From NCBI RefSeq assembly GCF_020404745.1, contig NZ_JAIZAP010000001.1, forward strand, positions 62,001 to 126,000: a stretch of 64,000 bases of DNA, in the 5' to 3' direction. Position numbers and translations under genes: made by a program. Below, in pieces: positions 35,607 through 43,960 of this stretch. The notes beneath the pieces are model-generated. The model saw nothing but the letters and a program-made list of their open reading frames with translations, was not told where the DNA came from and did not search any database. The first letter of the stretch is position 1; each line of letters begins with the position of its first letter. Source of the DNA: Aquibacillus saliphilus (lineage in GTDB: Bacteria; Bacillota; Bacilli; Bacillales; Amphibacillaceae).

Positions 35607-36905
35607 ATGAATCATCCTTTTGAAATAAATGAACAAGGAAATTTGTTGATTGATGGAGTAGACACCACTTACTTAGCTAATAAATACGGAACGCCTCTAT
35701 TTGTATATGATGTTACAGCCATTCGCCAAAATGCTAGAGCGTTTGTTAAGACATTTGAAAAACTAGGAGTCAAGGCACAAGTTGCATATGCTAGCAAAGC
35801 ATTTTCATCTATTGCTATGCTTCAAGTAGCAAAACAAGAAAACTTGAGCCTAGACGTCGTATCACAAGGAGAGTTGTACACAGCACTAAAGGCTGATTTT
35901 CCTGTTGAGAAGATTCATATGCACGGTAATAATAAGAGTTACCAAGAGTTAGAGATGGCAATTGAACATAATATAGGTTGTATTGTTATAGATAACTTTT
36001 TTGAAATAGAATTATTGAAACAAATTCTAGCAGAAAACAACTCTAGTGTAGATGTTTTGATACGAGTAACGCCTGGAATTGAAGCACATACCCATGATTA
36101 TATATTGACTGGAAATGAAGATTCTAAATTTGGATTTGATTTATCCAATGGTCAAGCAGAAAAAGCATTTAAGGTTCTGGAGGAAATTGACTCTATTCAT
36201 GTAAAAGGGTTGCATTGTCATATAGGTTCGCAAATTTTTGAGACTGACGGATTTGTTATGGCTATAAGAAGACTATTTGAAACATTAAATCAATGGCATA
36301 AACAGTATAATTTTGCACCTGAAGTCTTAAATCTTGGTGGTGGGTTTGGAATACGTTATACTAGTGAAGATGAACCATTACCTCTAGAAGGGTACGTAGA
36401 AACGCTGGTAAATGAAGTGCAAAAGCAAGCCGAAGATTATAACATGTCTTTTCCAGAAATTTGGATTGAGCCAGGTCGTGCGATAGTAGGAAATACAGGG
36501 ATAACTTTATATAGTATAGGTTCCAAAAAAGTAATTCCCGGTATAAGAAACTATATATCAATAGACGGTGGCATGACCGATAATATAAGGCCGGCACTTT
36601 ATCAAGCGAAATACGATGCCATTGTTGCTAATAAGGCAGACCAACCGTTAACAGACAAGGTTTCTGTCGCAGGTAAGTGCTGTGAATCAGGTGATATGTT
36701 AATATGGGATATAGACGTTCCGGTTATTGATCACGGAGATTTTTTAGCTGTTTTCAGTACAGGTGCTTATGGTTATTCGATGTCAAATCATTATAATCGC
36801 TTTCCAAAAGCTGCCGTTGTGTTTATTGAAAATGGTAAAGACAAATTAGTTATCCAAAGAGAACCGTATCAAGACTTAACACGTAATGATTTATCATATG
36901 AATAA
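35607..36905 (+). CDS. lysA: Diaminopimelate decarboxylase
   Basis: LysA performs the last step of lysine synthesis, decarboxylating meso-diaminopimelate. The 432-residue PLP enzyme has the cofactor lysine K64 (AYASKAFSS), the glycine-rich phosphate site LGGGFGIRY, the EPGR motif and the dimer-interface active-site CCESGD. GGAGGTG precedes the ATG. It follows spoVAF and precedes ppiB, as in B. subtilis. No lysine riboswitch is visible in the 156-base gap upstream. Confidence 0.96.
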   Translation: MNHPFEINEQGNLLIDGVDTTYLANKYGTPLFVYDVTAIRQNARAFVKTFEKLGVKAQVAYASKAFSSIAMLQVAKQENLSLDVVSQGELYTALKADFPVEKIHMHGNNKSYQELEMAIEHNIGCIVIDNFFEIELLKQILAENNSSVDVLIRVTPGIEAHTHDYILTGNEDSKFGFDLSNGQAEKAFKVLEEIDSIHVKGLHCHIGSQIFETDGFVMAIRRLFETLNQWHKQYNFAPEVLNLGGGFGIRYTSEDEPLPLEGYVETLVNEVQKQAEDYNMSFPEIWIEPGRAIVGNTGITLYSIGSKKVIPGIRNYISIDGGMTDNIRPALYQAKYDAIVANKADQPLTDKVSVAGKCCESGDMLIWDIDVPVIDHGDFLAVFSTGAYGYSMSNHYNRFPKAAVVFIENGKDKLVIQREPYQDLTRNDLSYE

Positions 36906-36920
36906 TTAGGAGGAAGATTT

Positions 36921-37355
36921 ATGAAACAAGCTACAATTGAATTTGAAAATGGAGAAACAATTGAAATTGAAATGTATGATGAGGCAGCACCCAACACAGT
37001 TGCAAATTTTGAAAAATTGGCAAATAGCGAATTTTATGATGGAGTAATCTTTCATAGAGTAATTCAAGGATTCGTTGCTCAAGGCGGGGACCCAACTGGT
37101 ACAGGTACTGGTGGACCAGGTTATACAATAAAGTGTGAAACAGAAGGAAATCCTCACAAGCACGTTGCAGGATCATTATCCATGGCGCACGCTGGAAAAG
37201 ACACTGGTGGTAGTCAATTTTTCCTTGTCCACGAAAAACAGCCACATTTAGATGGTGTTCATACAGTTTTTGGACAAGTTACAGAAGGTTTAGATACAGT
37301 TTTACGAATTAAACAAGGCGATGTTATGAAAAGGGTTCGTGTAGAGGAAAAATAA
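36921..37355 (+). CDS. ppiB: Peptidyl-prolyl cis-trans isomerase B (cyclophilin)
   Basis: A 144-residue cytoplasmic cyclophilin that speeds proline isomerisation during folding. The active-site stretch [19 protein letters not shown] is intact, with SLSMAHAG and [22 protein letters not shown] following. No signal peptide. TAGGAGG precedes the ATG and it lies 15 bases after lysA, so they may share a transcript. A TTCG-loop terminator follows. Confidence 0.95.
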   Translation: MKQATIEFENGETIEIEMYDEAAPNTVANFEKLANSEFYDGVIFHRVIQGFVAQGGDPTGTGTGGPGYTIKCETEGNPHKHVAGSLSMAHAGKDTGGSQFFLVHEKQPHLDGVHTVFGQVTEGLDTVLRIKQGDVMKRVRVEEK

Positions 37356-37359
37356 TGAG

Positions 37360-37388
37360 GTGAGTCTTCGGACTCGCTTTATTTGTTT
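37360..37388 (+). terminator. Terminator after ppiB
   Basis: GTGAGTC pairs with GACTCGC (one G-T) around a TTCG tetraloop, followed by TTTATTTGTTTT. It argues against starting the next gene at the TTG at 37383. Confidence 0.8.
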
Positions 37389-37424
37389 TATAAAAAGAAA
37401 AAAGCTATCGGTAGGTGTGGTCCT

Positions 37425-37889
37425 GTGTCTGTTTGGTTACTATTACTCTTTGTGATTTTGATTATTGCACCACTGGGAGCGATCATACATGAAATTGGTC
37501 ATTTGATTGGCGCATATTTAATGAAGGCGAATTACGGAGAACTTACTATTGGAAGCGGTAAACAAATCAAACAGTTTTCTATCGGACATTTAAAGATTAC
37601 ACTCAATTTATTTTTACTGTTTGGTGGATATGCAACAGGCAATAGAGAAACAGCCTTTAATGGTCGTGAAACAGCTATTATTGCGTTAAGTGGTCCGCTG
37701 CTAAATGCTATTATTGCTACTTTTCTTGAGTTATTACTAATAGACAACCTACTTATTAATATTTTTGCTTTATACAATTGGTGGCTCGCTATTGTGAATT
37801 TAATTCCATTTTCGGTTAACGGAAAACAATCGGATGGATTTTTAGTTTGTAAATCCATTTTTGTTAAAGATAATTCATTTAATTCATGA
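37425..37889 (+). CDS. Small M50-like (site-2 protease-type) membrane protein
   Basis: A membrane protein of about 154 residues with a metalloprotease-like HEIGH motif at the end of its first helix (GAIIHEIGHLIGAYLM). A central GGYATG segment and a C-terminal VNLIPFSVNGKQSDG resemble the second metal-ligand region (NxxPxxxxDG) of M50 intramembrane proteases. It is far shorter than known members with PDZ domains, so substrates are unknown; a role in sporulation signalling like SpoIVFB is only a guess. I choose GTG 37425, with AGGTG seven bases upstream; TTG 37383 lies in the ppiB terminator. The start is uncertain. Confidence 0.65.
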   Translation: MSVWLLLLFVILIIAPLGAIIHEIGHLIGAYLMKANYGELTIGSGKQIKQFSIGHLKITLNLFLLFGGYATGNRETAFNGRETAIIALSGPLLNAIIATFLELLLIDNLLINIFALYNWWLAIVNLIPFSVNGKQSDGFLVCKSIFVKDNSFNS

Positions 37890-37996
37890 CAATTCTATAA
37901 AAAAGTAGTATCATTTATTATATATGAGGTATCATGTAAGATAGATATGTTATTTATCTTGAAAATAAATTGGATTAAACCGTCTTAAAGGAATGT

Positions 37997-38101
37997 ATGA
38001 AATTGAGTCAAAAAAAGAAAAACTGGATATTATTTGGATTATTACTTGCCTTAGGTACTATTTGGGGTCTTGTTTACTGGTTTTTTATTGTCTTATCATA
38101 A
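37997..38101 (+). CDS. Possible 34-residue single-helix membrane peptide
   Basis: A short reading frame starting MKLSQKKKNWILF and ending VYWFFIVLS: a positively charged N-terminus followed by one hydrophobic helix of about 22 residues. AAAGGA lies four bases before the ATG. The shape is that of a genuine small membrane protein, common near sporulation genes, but I recognise no family. Another frame starting at 37993 overlaps it with a poorer ribosome site. No terminator follows. Confidence 0.4.
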   Translation: MKLSQKKKNWILFGLLLALGTIWGLVYWFFIVLS

Positions 38102-38261
38102 GGTTGCGAGATACTGATAATGATCAAAGCTAAGTCATTTATTAAGTATTATCATCGAGGCTGAAGGTGGATTGCTTTAAATAACAGTACCTAGATAAAC
38201 TTATGGAAGCTGTTGGCGTTATTTTTCTGCTCTCACTAGTAGGTAAGTATTTTCTTAATGA

Positions 38262-38671
<410 letters not shown>

Positions 38672-38696
38672 TATCTAAATTTTTACTATCTTAGTA

Positions 38697-38742
38697 ACAA
38701 GACCTTTGCTATATTAGATAGCAAAGGTCTTGTGAATTTTTT
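38697..38742. terminator. Second hairpin, between ribT and the YjcZ-like gene
   Basis: A 16-bp perfect stem, ACAAGACCTTTGCTAT paired with ATAGCAAAGGTCTTGT, loop ATTAG, then GAATTTTTT on the plus strand. It separates ribT from the convergent tiny spore gene and may serve either. Confidence 0.75.
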
Positions 38743-38752
38743 GGATTTCACT

Positions 38753-38836
38753 TTATAGCCAAGCAGCACCAACGATAATTAAAAAAATGAACAATATAAT
38801 AATTAATAAAAATCTACTACCATAAGCTGCAGACAT
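38753..38836 (-). CDS. YjcZ-family small sporulation protein
   Basis: A 27-residue protein on the minus strand: a short Gly/Tyr/Ser-containing start (MSAAYGSRF) followed by one hydrophobic stretch with the ending LIIVGAAWL. This is the pattern of YjcZ/SscA-type tiny spore proteins, which typically read GFALIVVLFILLIIVGA after a Tyr/Gly-rich start. AAGGGG lies close before the ATG. Members are made in the mother cell late in sporulation and affect spore assembly or germination; here that is inference from likeness. Confidence 0.78.
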   Translation of the reverse strand: MSAAYGSRFLLIIILFIFLIIVGAAWL

Positions 38837-38985
38837 TATCCCCTTTTTGATGGTTAAAGAACCTCAAATGACTTTACATATCACCCTATGGTAAAAGTCT
38901 TATCGTTGTATAAGCGCAGTTAATTGTTTTAGATTTTAGTTAAGAAGGTAAATCAACGTCATCTTCAAATAGGAAGGAAGATTAG

Positions 38986-39732
38986 ATGCAACAATCGTAC
39001 AAAGTTAAAGTAGATGCCTTTGAAGGTCCCTTAGATCTTTTGTTACATTTAATCAATGAATATGAAATTGATATTTATGATATACCAGTAGCACAAATTA
39101 CCGAGCAATATATGGTTTACATAAATACAATGCAGGAACTTGAACTGAATGTAGCTAGTGAATATTTAGTTATGGCGGCGACATTATTAGCCATTAAAAG
39201 CCAATTGCTACTTCCTAATCAAGATTTAGAAGTTGACGACGAAGGATATGAAGAAGACCCAAGAGAAGAGCTAATGAAACGATTAATCGAATATCGTAAA
39301 TATAAGGATGCAGCAATTCAGTTAAAAGAAAAAGAATTAGATGCAAACCATATATACACTAGGCCACCCAAAGCTTTTAAGGATCTTTCAACTAAAAAAA
39401 CTATCGTTCAAGGTGATATTTCCATTTATGAGATGATAGCAGCGATGAATAAGGTATTTGAAAGAAAAAAGTGGGACAACCCACTAGAAACCAGAATACA
39501 GCGCTCAGAAATACCTATAAAAAAACGGATGGAAGAAGTGTTAGAACAGGTTAAACTCCATAAGACGGGGGTGAGGTTTGAACTGCTATTTCAATATCCA
39601 TCTAAATCACATATCGTTGTTACCTTCATAGCTATTTTAGAATTAATGAAAGTGAAAGAAATATACTGTACACAAGAAAAGCATTTTGACGAATTAATGG
39701 TTTATGATATGGAGGGTGAAATGTGGAAATAA
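38986..39732 (+). CDS. scpA: Segregation and condensation protein A
   Basis: ScpA is the kleisin of the SMC-ScpAB condensin that organises and separates chromosomes. The 248-residue protein opens with the conserved YKVKVDAFEGPLDLLLHLI and has EYLVMAATLLAIKSQLLLP, the SMC-neck-binding part. The C-terminal winged-helix segment (VVTFIAILELMKVKEI) binds the SMC head. GGAAGGAAG precedes the ATG. It overlaps scpB by ten bases. Confidence 0.96.
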   Translation: MQQSYKVKVDAFEGPLDLLLHLINEYEIDIYDIPVAQITEQYMVYINTMQELELNVASEYLVMAATLLAIKSQLLLPNQDLEVDDEGYEEDPREELMKRLIEYRKYKDAAIQLKEKELDANHIYTRPPKAFKDLSTKKTIVQGDISIYEMIAAMNKVFERKKWDNPLETRIQRSEIPIKKRMEEVLEQVKLHKTGVRFELLFQYPSKSHIVVTFIAILELMKVKEIYCTQEKHFDELMVYDMEGEMWK

Positions 39733-40313
39733 CAGAATACAAAGCAATTACAGAAGGGTTGTTGTTTGCTTCAGGCGACGAAGGTATAACAAAGAAACAG
39801 TTAGAGCGGATACTCGAGTTAGATAAAAAAACAATAGATCATATTATTGATGAAATACGGTACGATTATGAACATATTGAAAGAGGCATTACATTAATGC
39901 AATCGAAAGAGGTCTTACATTTAACGACAAAACCGGAGCACTCTAATTATTACCAGAAACTAATTGATACGCCTCAAAACTCTAAGCTTTCTCAAGCTGC
40001 ACTTGAGTCGTTAGCTATTATTGCTTATCAACAGCCGATAACAAGAACGGAGATTGAAGAAATTAGAGGAGTGAAAAGTGACCGCCCGGTACAAACCTTG
40101 ATTGCAAAATCATTAATAGAAGAAGTTGGTAGAAAAAACGGGATTGGACGACCAATGATGTTTGGTACCTCAACTGACTTTCTAATTTATTTTGGACTTA
40201 AGTCAATTGAAGAATTACCCCCATTACCTGAAGGAATTGAGGAGTCTGATGTTGAACAAGAAGCGGATCTATTCTTCGAGAAATTTAAGGATCAGCTTCA
40301 TGAAAAAAATTAG
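39723..40313 (+). CDS. scpB: Segregation and condensation protein B
   Basis: ScpB dimers bind the middle of ScpA in the SMC complex. The 196-residue protein has two winged-helix domains with the conserved LSQAALESLAIIAYQQPITRTEIEEIRGV and GRPMMFGTS segments. GTG start at 39723, GAGGGTG just upstream within scpA, and a ten-base overlap show coupled translation. No terminator is obvious before the sod gene 104 bases on. Confidence 0.95.
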   Translation: MEITEYKAITEGLLFASGDEGITKKQLERILELDKKTIDHIIDEIRYDYEHIERGITLMQSKEVLHLTTKPEHSNYYQKLIDTPQNSKLSQAALESLAIIAYQQPITRTEIEEIRGVKSDRPVQTLIAKSLIEEVGRKNGIGRPMMFGTSTDFLIYFGLKSIEELPPLPEGIEESDVEQEADLFFEKFKDQLHEKN

Positions 40314-40416
40314 TTATTCAAATTACGAAGATAGTTGGATAATAGCTATTATTTAAAGCCTATAAATAATCACCTTAGCCTAATCTGTGTCATAGGATAT
40401 TTCCAGAGGTGATATC

Positions 40417-41301
40417 ATGGAAAATAATAAGAAGGAATACTTATCTTCTTTACTATCTTGGGCTGCTAATGTAGAAGAAAAAGTAATTAGTATGAAAACT
40501 GACAAACAAGAATTGTTAGATTGGCAAAATAAATTAAATGATTGGAAGTTACTAATACAAGAAAAAATAGATTCTGATGAAGAAGTAACTGATGAGTCGA
40601 TAAAAGCTTTGCAAAAGGAAAGTCAAAAACTAATTTCTTTGCTTACGGAGTTACTAGAAAAACCAAGGCAAGAAACAGATTCAATAAAACCAGGATCACA
40701 TCGATTGCCTCCCTTACCATATTCCTACGATGCGCTAGAGCCGTATATCTCCAAACGAATTATGAGGTTACACCATGATAAACATCATCAATCATATGTT
40801 GATGGGTTAAATAAAGCGGAAAAAGAACTGTACAAAAACAACCCTGATGATAAATTTGTAAAGCATTGGATGAGAGAGCAAGCATTCAACGGTTCGGGTC
40901 ATTACTTACACACTATTTTCTGGAATAACATGTCGCCAAAGGGCGGAGGTTCTCCGAGTAATCAGTTGTTAGCGCAATTAGAAAAAGACTTTGGATCTTT
41001 TAAGAAATTTAAACTACTTTTCACAAAAGCAGCTGAATCTGTCGAAGGTGTAGGATGGGCAATTTTAGTTTGGCAACCGCGAGCGGCAAGGCTAGGAATT
41101 CAAACAGTTGAGAAACATCAAATGTTTAGCTTATGGGACACAGTTCCTCTATTGGTGCTTGATGTATGGGAGCACGCTTATTATTTACAATATGAAAATA
41201 ACAAATCAGAATATATTCAAAAGTGGTGGAACATTGTTAACTGGAAGCATGTACTAGAAAGATTTGAAAAAGCAAGGCAATTACAGTGGCCATTATTTTA
41301 A
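40417..41301 (+). CDS. sodF: Fe/Mn superoxide dismutase with N-terminal extension (SodF type)
   Basis: A 294-residue Fe/Mn-type superoxide dismutase converting superoxide to oxygen and peroxide. The catalytic domain starts near residue 95 (LPPLPYSYDALEPYISKRIM) and keeps all four metal ligands: H119, H165, D249 and H253 (LDVWEHAYYLQY), plus gateway Y127. The first 90 residues form a charged helical extension absent from SodA, as in SodF of B. subtilis; its role is unknown. AGAGGTGA precedes the ATG. A strong terminator follows. Metal preference cannot be decided from these residues. Confidence 0.92.
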   Translation: MENNKKEYLSSLLSWAANVEEKVISMKTDKQELLDWQNKLNDWKLLIQEKIDSDEEVTDESIKALQKESQKLISLLTELLEKPRQETDSIKPGSHRLPPLPYSYDALEPYISKRIMRLHHDKHHQSYVDGLNKAEKELYKNNPDDKFVKHWMREQAFNGSGHYLHTIFWNNMSPKGGGSPSNQLLAQLEKDFGSFKKFKLLFTKAAESVEGVGWAILVWQPRAARLGIQTVEKHQMFSLWDTVPLLVLDVWEHAYYLQYENNKSEYIQKWWNIVNWKHVLERFEKARQLQWPLF

Positions 41302-41302
41302 T

Positions 41303-41343
41303 AAAACCCCCTTTATCAGATCAGATAAAGGGGGTTTTCGTGT
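41303..41343. terminator. Terminator after sodF
   Basis: Perfect 15-bp stem AAAACCCCCTTTATC/GATAAAGGGGGTTTT overlapping the stop region. Confidence 0.92.
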
Positions 41344-41384
41344 TTTCTTTCTGAAGTATTAAATAAGCTATTTCCTTAAATTAA

Positions 41385-41413
41385 TCATATGCATGTCCTT
41401 TTTTTCATAAAAT
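41385..41413 (+). promoter_or_regulatory. Candidate sigma-E promoter of dacB-spmAB
   Basis: TCATATG (41385-41391), 14-base spacer, CATAAAAT (41406-41413). This resembles the sigma-E pattern KmATATT-N14-CATACAnT with small deviations. In B. subtilis dacB, spmA and spmB form a sigma-E operon. Confidence 0.5.
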
Positions 41414-41446
41414 TGTACAGACGTATGTAGGTAGGGAGGTAGCAAG

Positions 41447-42550
41447 TTGAAACAAGTATTAATAATTTCGAGTTGTCTTATTTTACTGTTATGTAGTTTA
41501 CCCATACAAGTAAACGCAAAGCCGAGTGTTTCTGCTCAAAACGCTGTTTTAATTGAACAGTCATCTGGTCGAGTTTTGTTTGAAAAAGCAGCGGATGAAC
41601 CACATCTTATCGCAAGCATTACAAAAATTATGACAGCTATAATTGCGGTAGAGTCAGGAAAGATGGATGAGATGGTTACTGCAAGTCATCGGGCAGTATA
41701 TACTGAGGGATCTTCTATCTATCTAAAAGAGGGAGAAAAAATGAAGTTAAAAGACCTAGTATATGGTTTAATGCTTCGTTCAGGAAATGATTCAGCCGTA
41801 GCAATTGCCGAACATGTTGGTGGTAGCTTGGAAGGCTTTGCTTATATGATGAATGAAAAGGCTGAGTGGCTTGGAATGACAAATTCCCACTTTGATAATC
41901 CGCATGGTCTAGATTCAGAAGCTCATTATTCTTCTGCTTATGATATGGGGATACTTGCACGTTATGCAATGGAGAACGACGTGTTCAAACAAATTACAGG
42001 ATCTAAATCCTATACAGCAGAAACAAGAAATTATGCTTGGGGAAATAAAAATAAATTACTCACCAGATATTACAACTATTCAACAGGTGGAAAAACAGGT
42101 TATACAAAGGCTGCTGGAAGAACATTAGTATCCTTTGCTGAGAAAGATGGGATAAGTCTCGTTGCGGTCACATTAAATGCATCTGATGATTGGAAAGATC
42201 ATATGCGCTTGTTTGAGTGGGGGTTTGATAATTTTAATCTGATCAAAATTCAAGATAAAGGCAGTGAAAGGTATTCGATGAAAGATTCCGATTCTGTTGA
42301 AATGGGATTAATTAAGAAGGATGTTTTGTTCCCATTGACTGATGAAGAACGTAAGCTGTTAGAAAGTGAAACATTTTTAAAACCTTCAGCAGAACACAAG
42401 ACCGGAATCCGAAAAATAGGGAAAAAAATTTTTAAAATAGATGGTAAACCTATAGCAGAAACATCTATATACAACGTTGCTAAGGAAAAAGAGACAAGTT
42501 TTCTTGATGAGATAGTCAGCATATTAAATAAAATGACCGGGGTCTTTTAA
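41447..42550 (+). CDS. dacB: D-alanyl-D-alanine carboxypeptidase DacB (sporulation)
   Basis: DacB trims stem peptides in the spore cortex, limiting cross-links. The 367-residue protein has a signal peptide (cleavage near A24), the PBP5-type motifs S57-x2-K60 (SITK), S112-G-N114 and K216-T-G218, and a shorter C-terminal tail. TTG start at 41447 behind GGGAGGT. Its stop is directly followed by the spmA ATG, as in the B. subtilis dacB-spmA-spmB operon. It is the second PBP5-type enzyme in this window after dacF. Confidence 0.94.
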   Translation: MKQVLIISSCLILLLCSLPIQVNAKPSVSAQNAVLIEQSSGRVLFEKAADEPHLIASITKIMTAIIAVESGKMDEMVTASHRAVYTEGSSIYLKEGEKMKLKDLVYGLMLRSGNDSAVAIAEHVGGSLEGFAYMMNEKAEWLGMTNSHFDNPHGLDSEAHYSSAYDMGILARYAMENDVFKQITGSKSYTAETRNYAWGNKNKLLTRYYNYSTGGKTGYTKAAGRTLVSFAEKDGISLVAVTLNASDDWKDHMRLFEWGFDNFNLIKIQDKGSERYSMKDSDSVEMGLIKKDVLFPLTDEERKLLESETFLKPSAEHKTGIRKIGKKIFKIDGKPIAETSIYNVAKEKETSFLDEIVSILNKMTGVF

Positions 42551-43141
42551 ATGGTTAATTTAATATGGGCATCTATGGCAATCATCGGGATTGTTTACGC
42601 CATGTTTAATGGGACAATGGAGGAAGTAAATCTTGCATTATTTGAGAGTGCAGATGACGCTGTAACTTTATCAATTGGATTAATTAGTGTATTAGTATTT
42701 TGGTTAGGGTTAATGAGAGTAGCAGAAAAAGCTGGCCTATTGAAACAATTAACTAGACTATTCAAACCACTTGTAATCCGATTATTTCCGGAAATACCAA
42801 AAGATCATCCTGCAATGGGCTATATCCTATCTAATTTCACAGCTAACTTATTTGGATTAGGTAATGCCGCTACACCTATGGGAATAAAAGCGATGGAACA
42901 AATGAAAGTGTTAAGTGGTTCAGACAAAGCAAGTCGGTCAATGATTACATTCCTTGTGATAAATACTTCAAGTTTAACCTTGATTCCTTCAACAGTTATA
43001 GCTATTCGGATGCAGTATAATTCAATTGCCCCAACTGAGATTGTTGGTACCACGATAATGGCTACTTTGGTAACATCGATAGCAGCAGTTACAGTTGATC
43101 GTTTATTTTATTATAGAAGGGTGAGTAAAAGTAAAAAATGA
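42551..43141 (+). CDS. spmA: Spore maturation protein A
   Basis: A 196-residue polytopic membrane protein of the nucleoside-recognition (Gate) fold, matching SpmA, needed for normal dehydration of the spore core. Conserved segments include NLFGLGNAATPMGIKAMEQM and FLVINTSSLTLIPSTVIAIRMQY. Its ATG immediately follows the dacB stop, and its end overlaps spmB by four bases, so the three genes are translated together. Confidence 0.94.
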   Translation: MVNLIWASMAIIGIVYAMFNGTMEEVNLALFESADDAVTLSIGLISVLVFWLGLMRVAEKAGLLKQLTRLFKPLVIRLFPEIPKDHPAMGYILSNFTANLFGLGNAATPMGIKAMEQMKVLSGSDKASRSMITFLVINTSSLTLIPSTVIAIRMQYNSIAPTEIVGTTIMATLVTSIAAVTVDRLFYYRRVSKSKK

Positions 43142-43671
43142 GTATAATTACTACTGCCAGTACTTGGATTATTCCTTGTATTATACTACTCGTACTTTTA
43201 GTTGCTACTTGGAAAAAATTACCGACATATGAAATATTTGTGGAAGGGGGAAAAGAAGGAATTAAGATGGCTGTTTCCCTCCTTCCTTTTTTATTAGGAA
43301 TGATGGTTTCAATTTCCATTTTTCGAGGTTCAGGAGCAATGGATGCAATGATTAATTTCATGTCGCCGTTTTTATCGGTGGTTGGAGTGCCTTCAGAAAT
43401 TGTTCCATTGTCAATGATACGACCAATATCTGGTACAGCAGCATTAGGTATGACCACTGAACTTATAAAAACATATGGTCCTGATTCATTCATAGGTAGA
43501 CTTGCTTCCACTATGCAAGGAAGTACTGATACAACATTATATATCTTAACCGTCTATTTTGGTGCTGTTGGAATAAGGAGAATGGGTGATGCTCTAAAAG
43601 TTGGACTCATAGCAGATTTTATTGGTATAATAGCATCAATCGTGATCGTTTCGATTGTATTTGCACCTTAA
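43138..43671 (+). CDS. spmB: Spore maturation protein B
   Basis: A 177-residue membrane protein, partner of SpmA in spore-core dehydration. It also carries the Gate-type pattern (RPISGTAALGMTTELIKTYGPDSFIGRLASTMQGSTDTT in segments) and about five helices. The ATGA overlap with spmA and a terminator directly after the stop mark it as the last gene of the dacB operon. Confidence 0.94.
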   Translation: MSIITTASTWIIPCIILLVLLVATWKKLPTYEIFVEGGKEGIKMAVSLLPFLLGMMVSISIFRGSGAMDAMINFMSPFLSVVGVPSEIVPLSMIRPISGTAALGMTTELIKTYGPDSFIGRLASTMQGSTDTTLYILTVYFGAVGIRRMGDALKVGLIADFIGIIASIVIVSIVFAP

Positions 43672-43702
43672 AGCGTTAACAACTAAGTTAACGCTCCTTT
43701 TC
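43672..43702 (+). terminator. Terminator after spmB
   Basis: AGCGTTAAC pairs perfectly with GTTAACGCT, loop AACTAA, then CCTTTTCTTG. Confidence 0.82.
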
Positions 43703-43748
43703 TTGTTCTGTTGAATGAATTATTAAATATATTAAGGTGATAGTACAT

Positions 43749-43868
43749 ATGAAAGGCTCTAATTATAAGCTAGTTAGTATTAACTCTATAAAAATCACGT
43801 CAAAACTATGCGAAAAACTTGGCTTTGCTTGTGGCCCCTGGCTTAGCATGTCAAGTTTTCTTCTTTGA
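43749..43868 (+). CDS. Possible 39-residue peptide between spmB and rluB
   Basis: A short frame with a strong ribosome site: AAGGTGAT at 43734-43741, seven bases before the ATG. The peptide begins MKGSNYKLVSINSIKI and ends with CEKLGFACGPWLSMSSFLL, having two cysteines eight residues apart and a hydrophobic tail. I recognise no family. The 3' half of the DNA can fold (AAAACTTG/CAAGTTTT around a GGCC-rich loop), so the region may instead be an RNA structure. A real gene is possible but unproven. Confidence 0.35.
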   Translation: MKGSNYKLVSINSIKITSKLCEKLGFACGPWLSMSSFLL

Positions 43869-43960
43869 CTCTTAGTTACCTTTCTTTAAAATAAACTATA
43901 AAAACTGGAGCCAAGGCTATTAGTCCTATTGAGTGAAAATAAACTAAAAAGGTGATATAA

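Noticed and set aside
37383-37424. TTG start for the M50-like protein
   Set aside because: It falls in the T run of the ppiB terminator; a GTG with a proper ribosome site lies 42 bases on.
43711-43730. Second FadR-like site (TTGAATGAATTATTAAATAT) after spmB
   Set aside because: Only the left half matches; the right half has lost most consensus positions.
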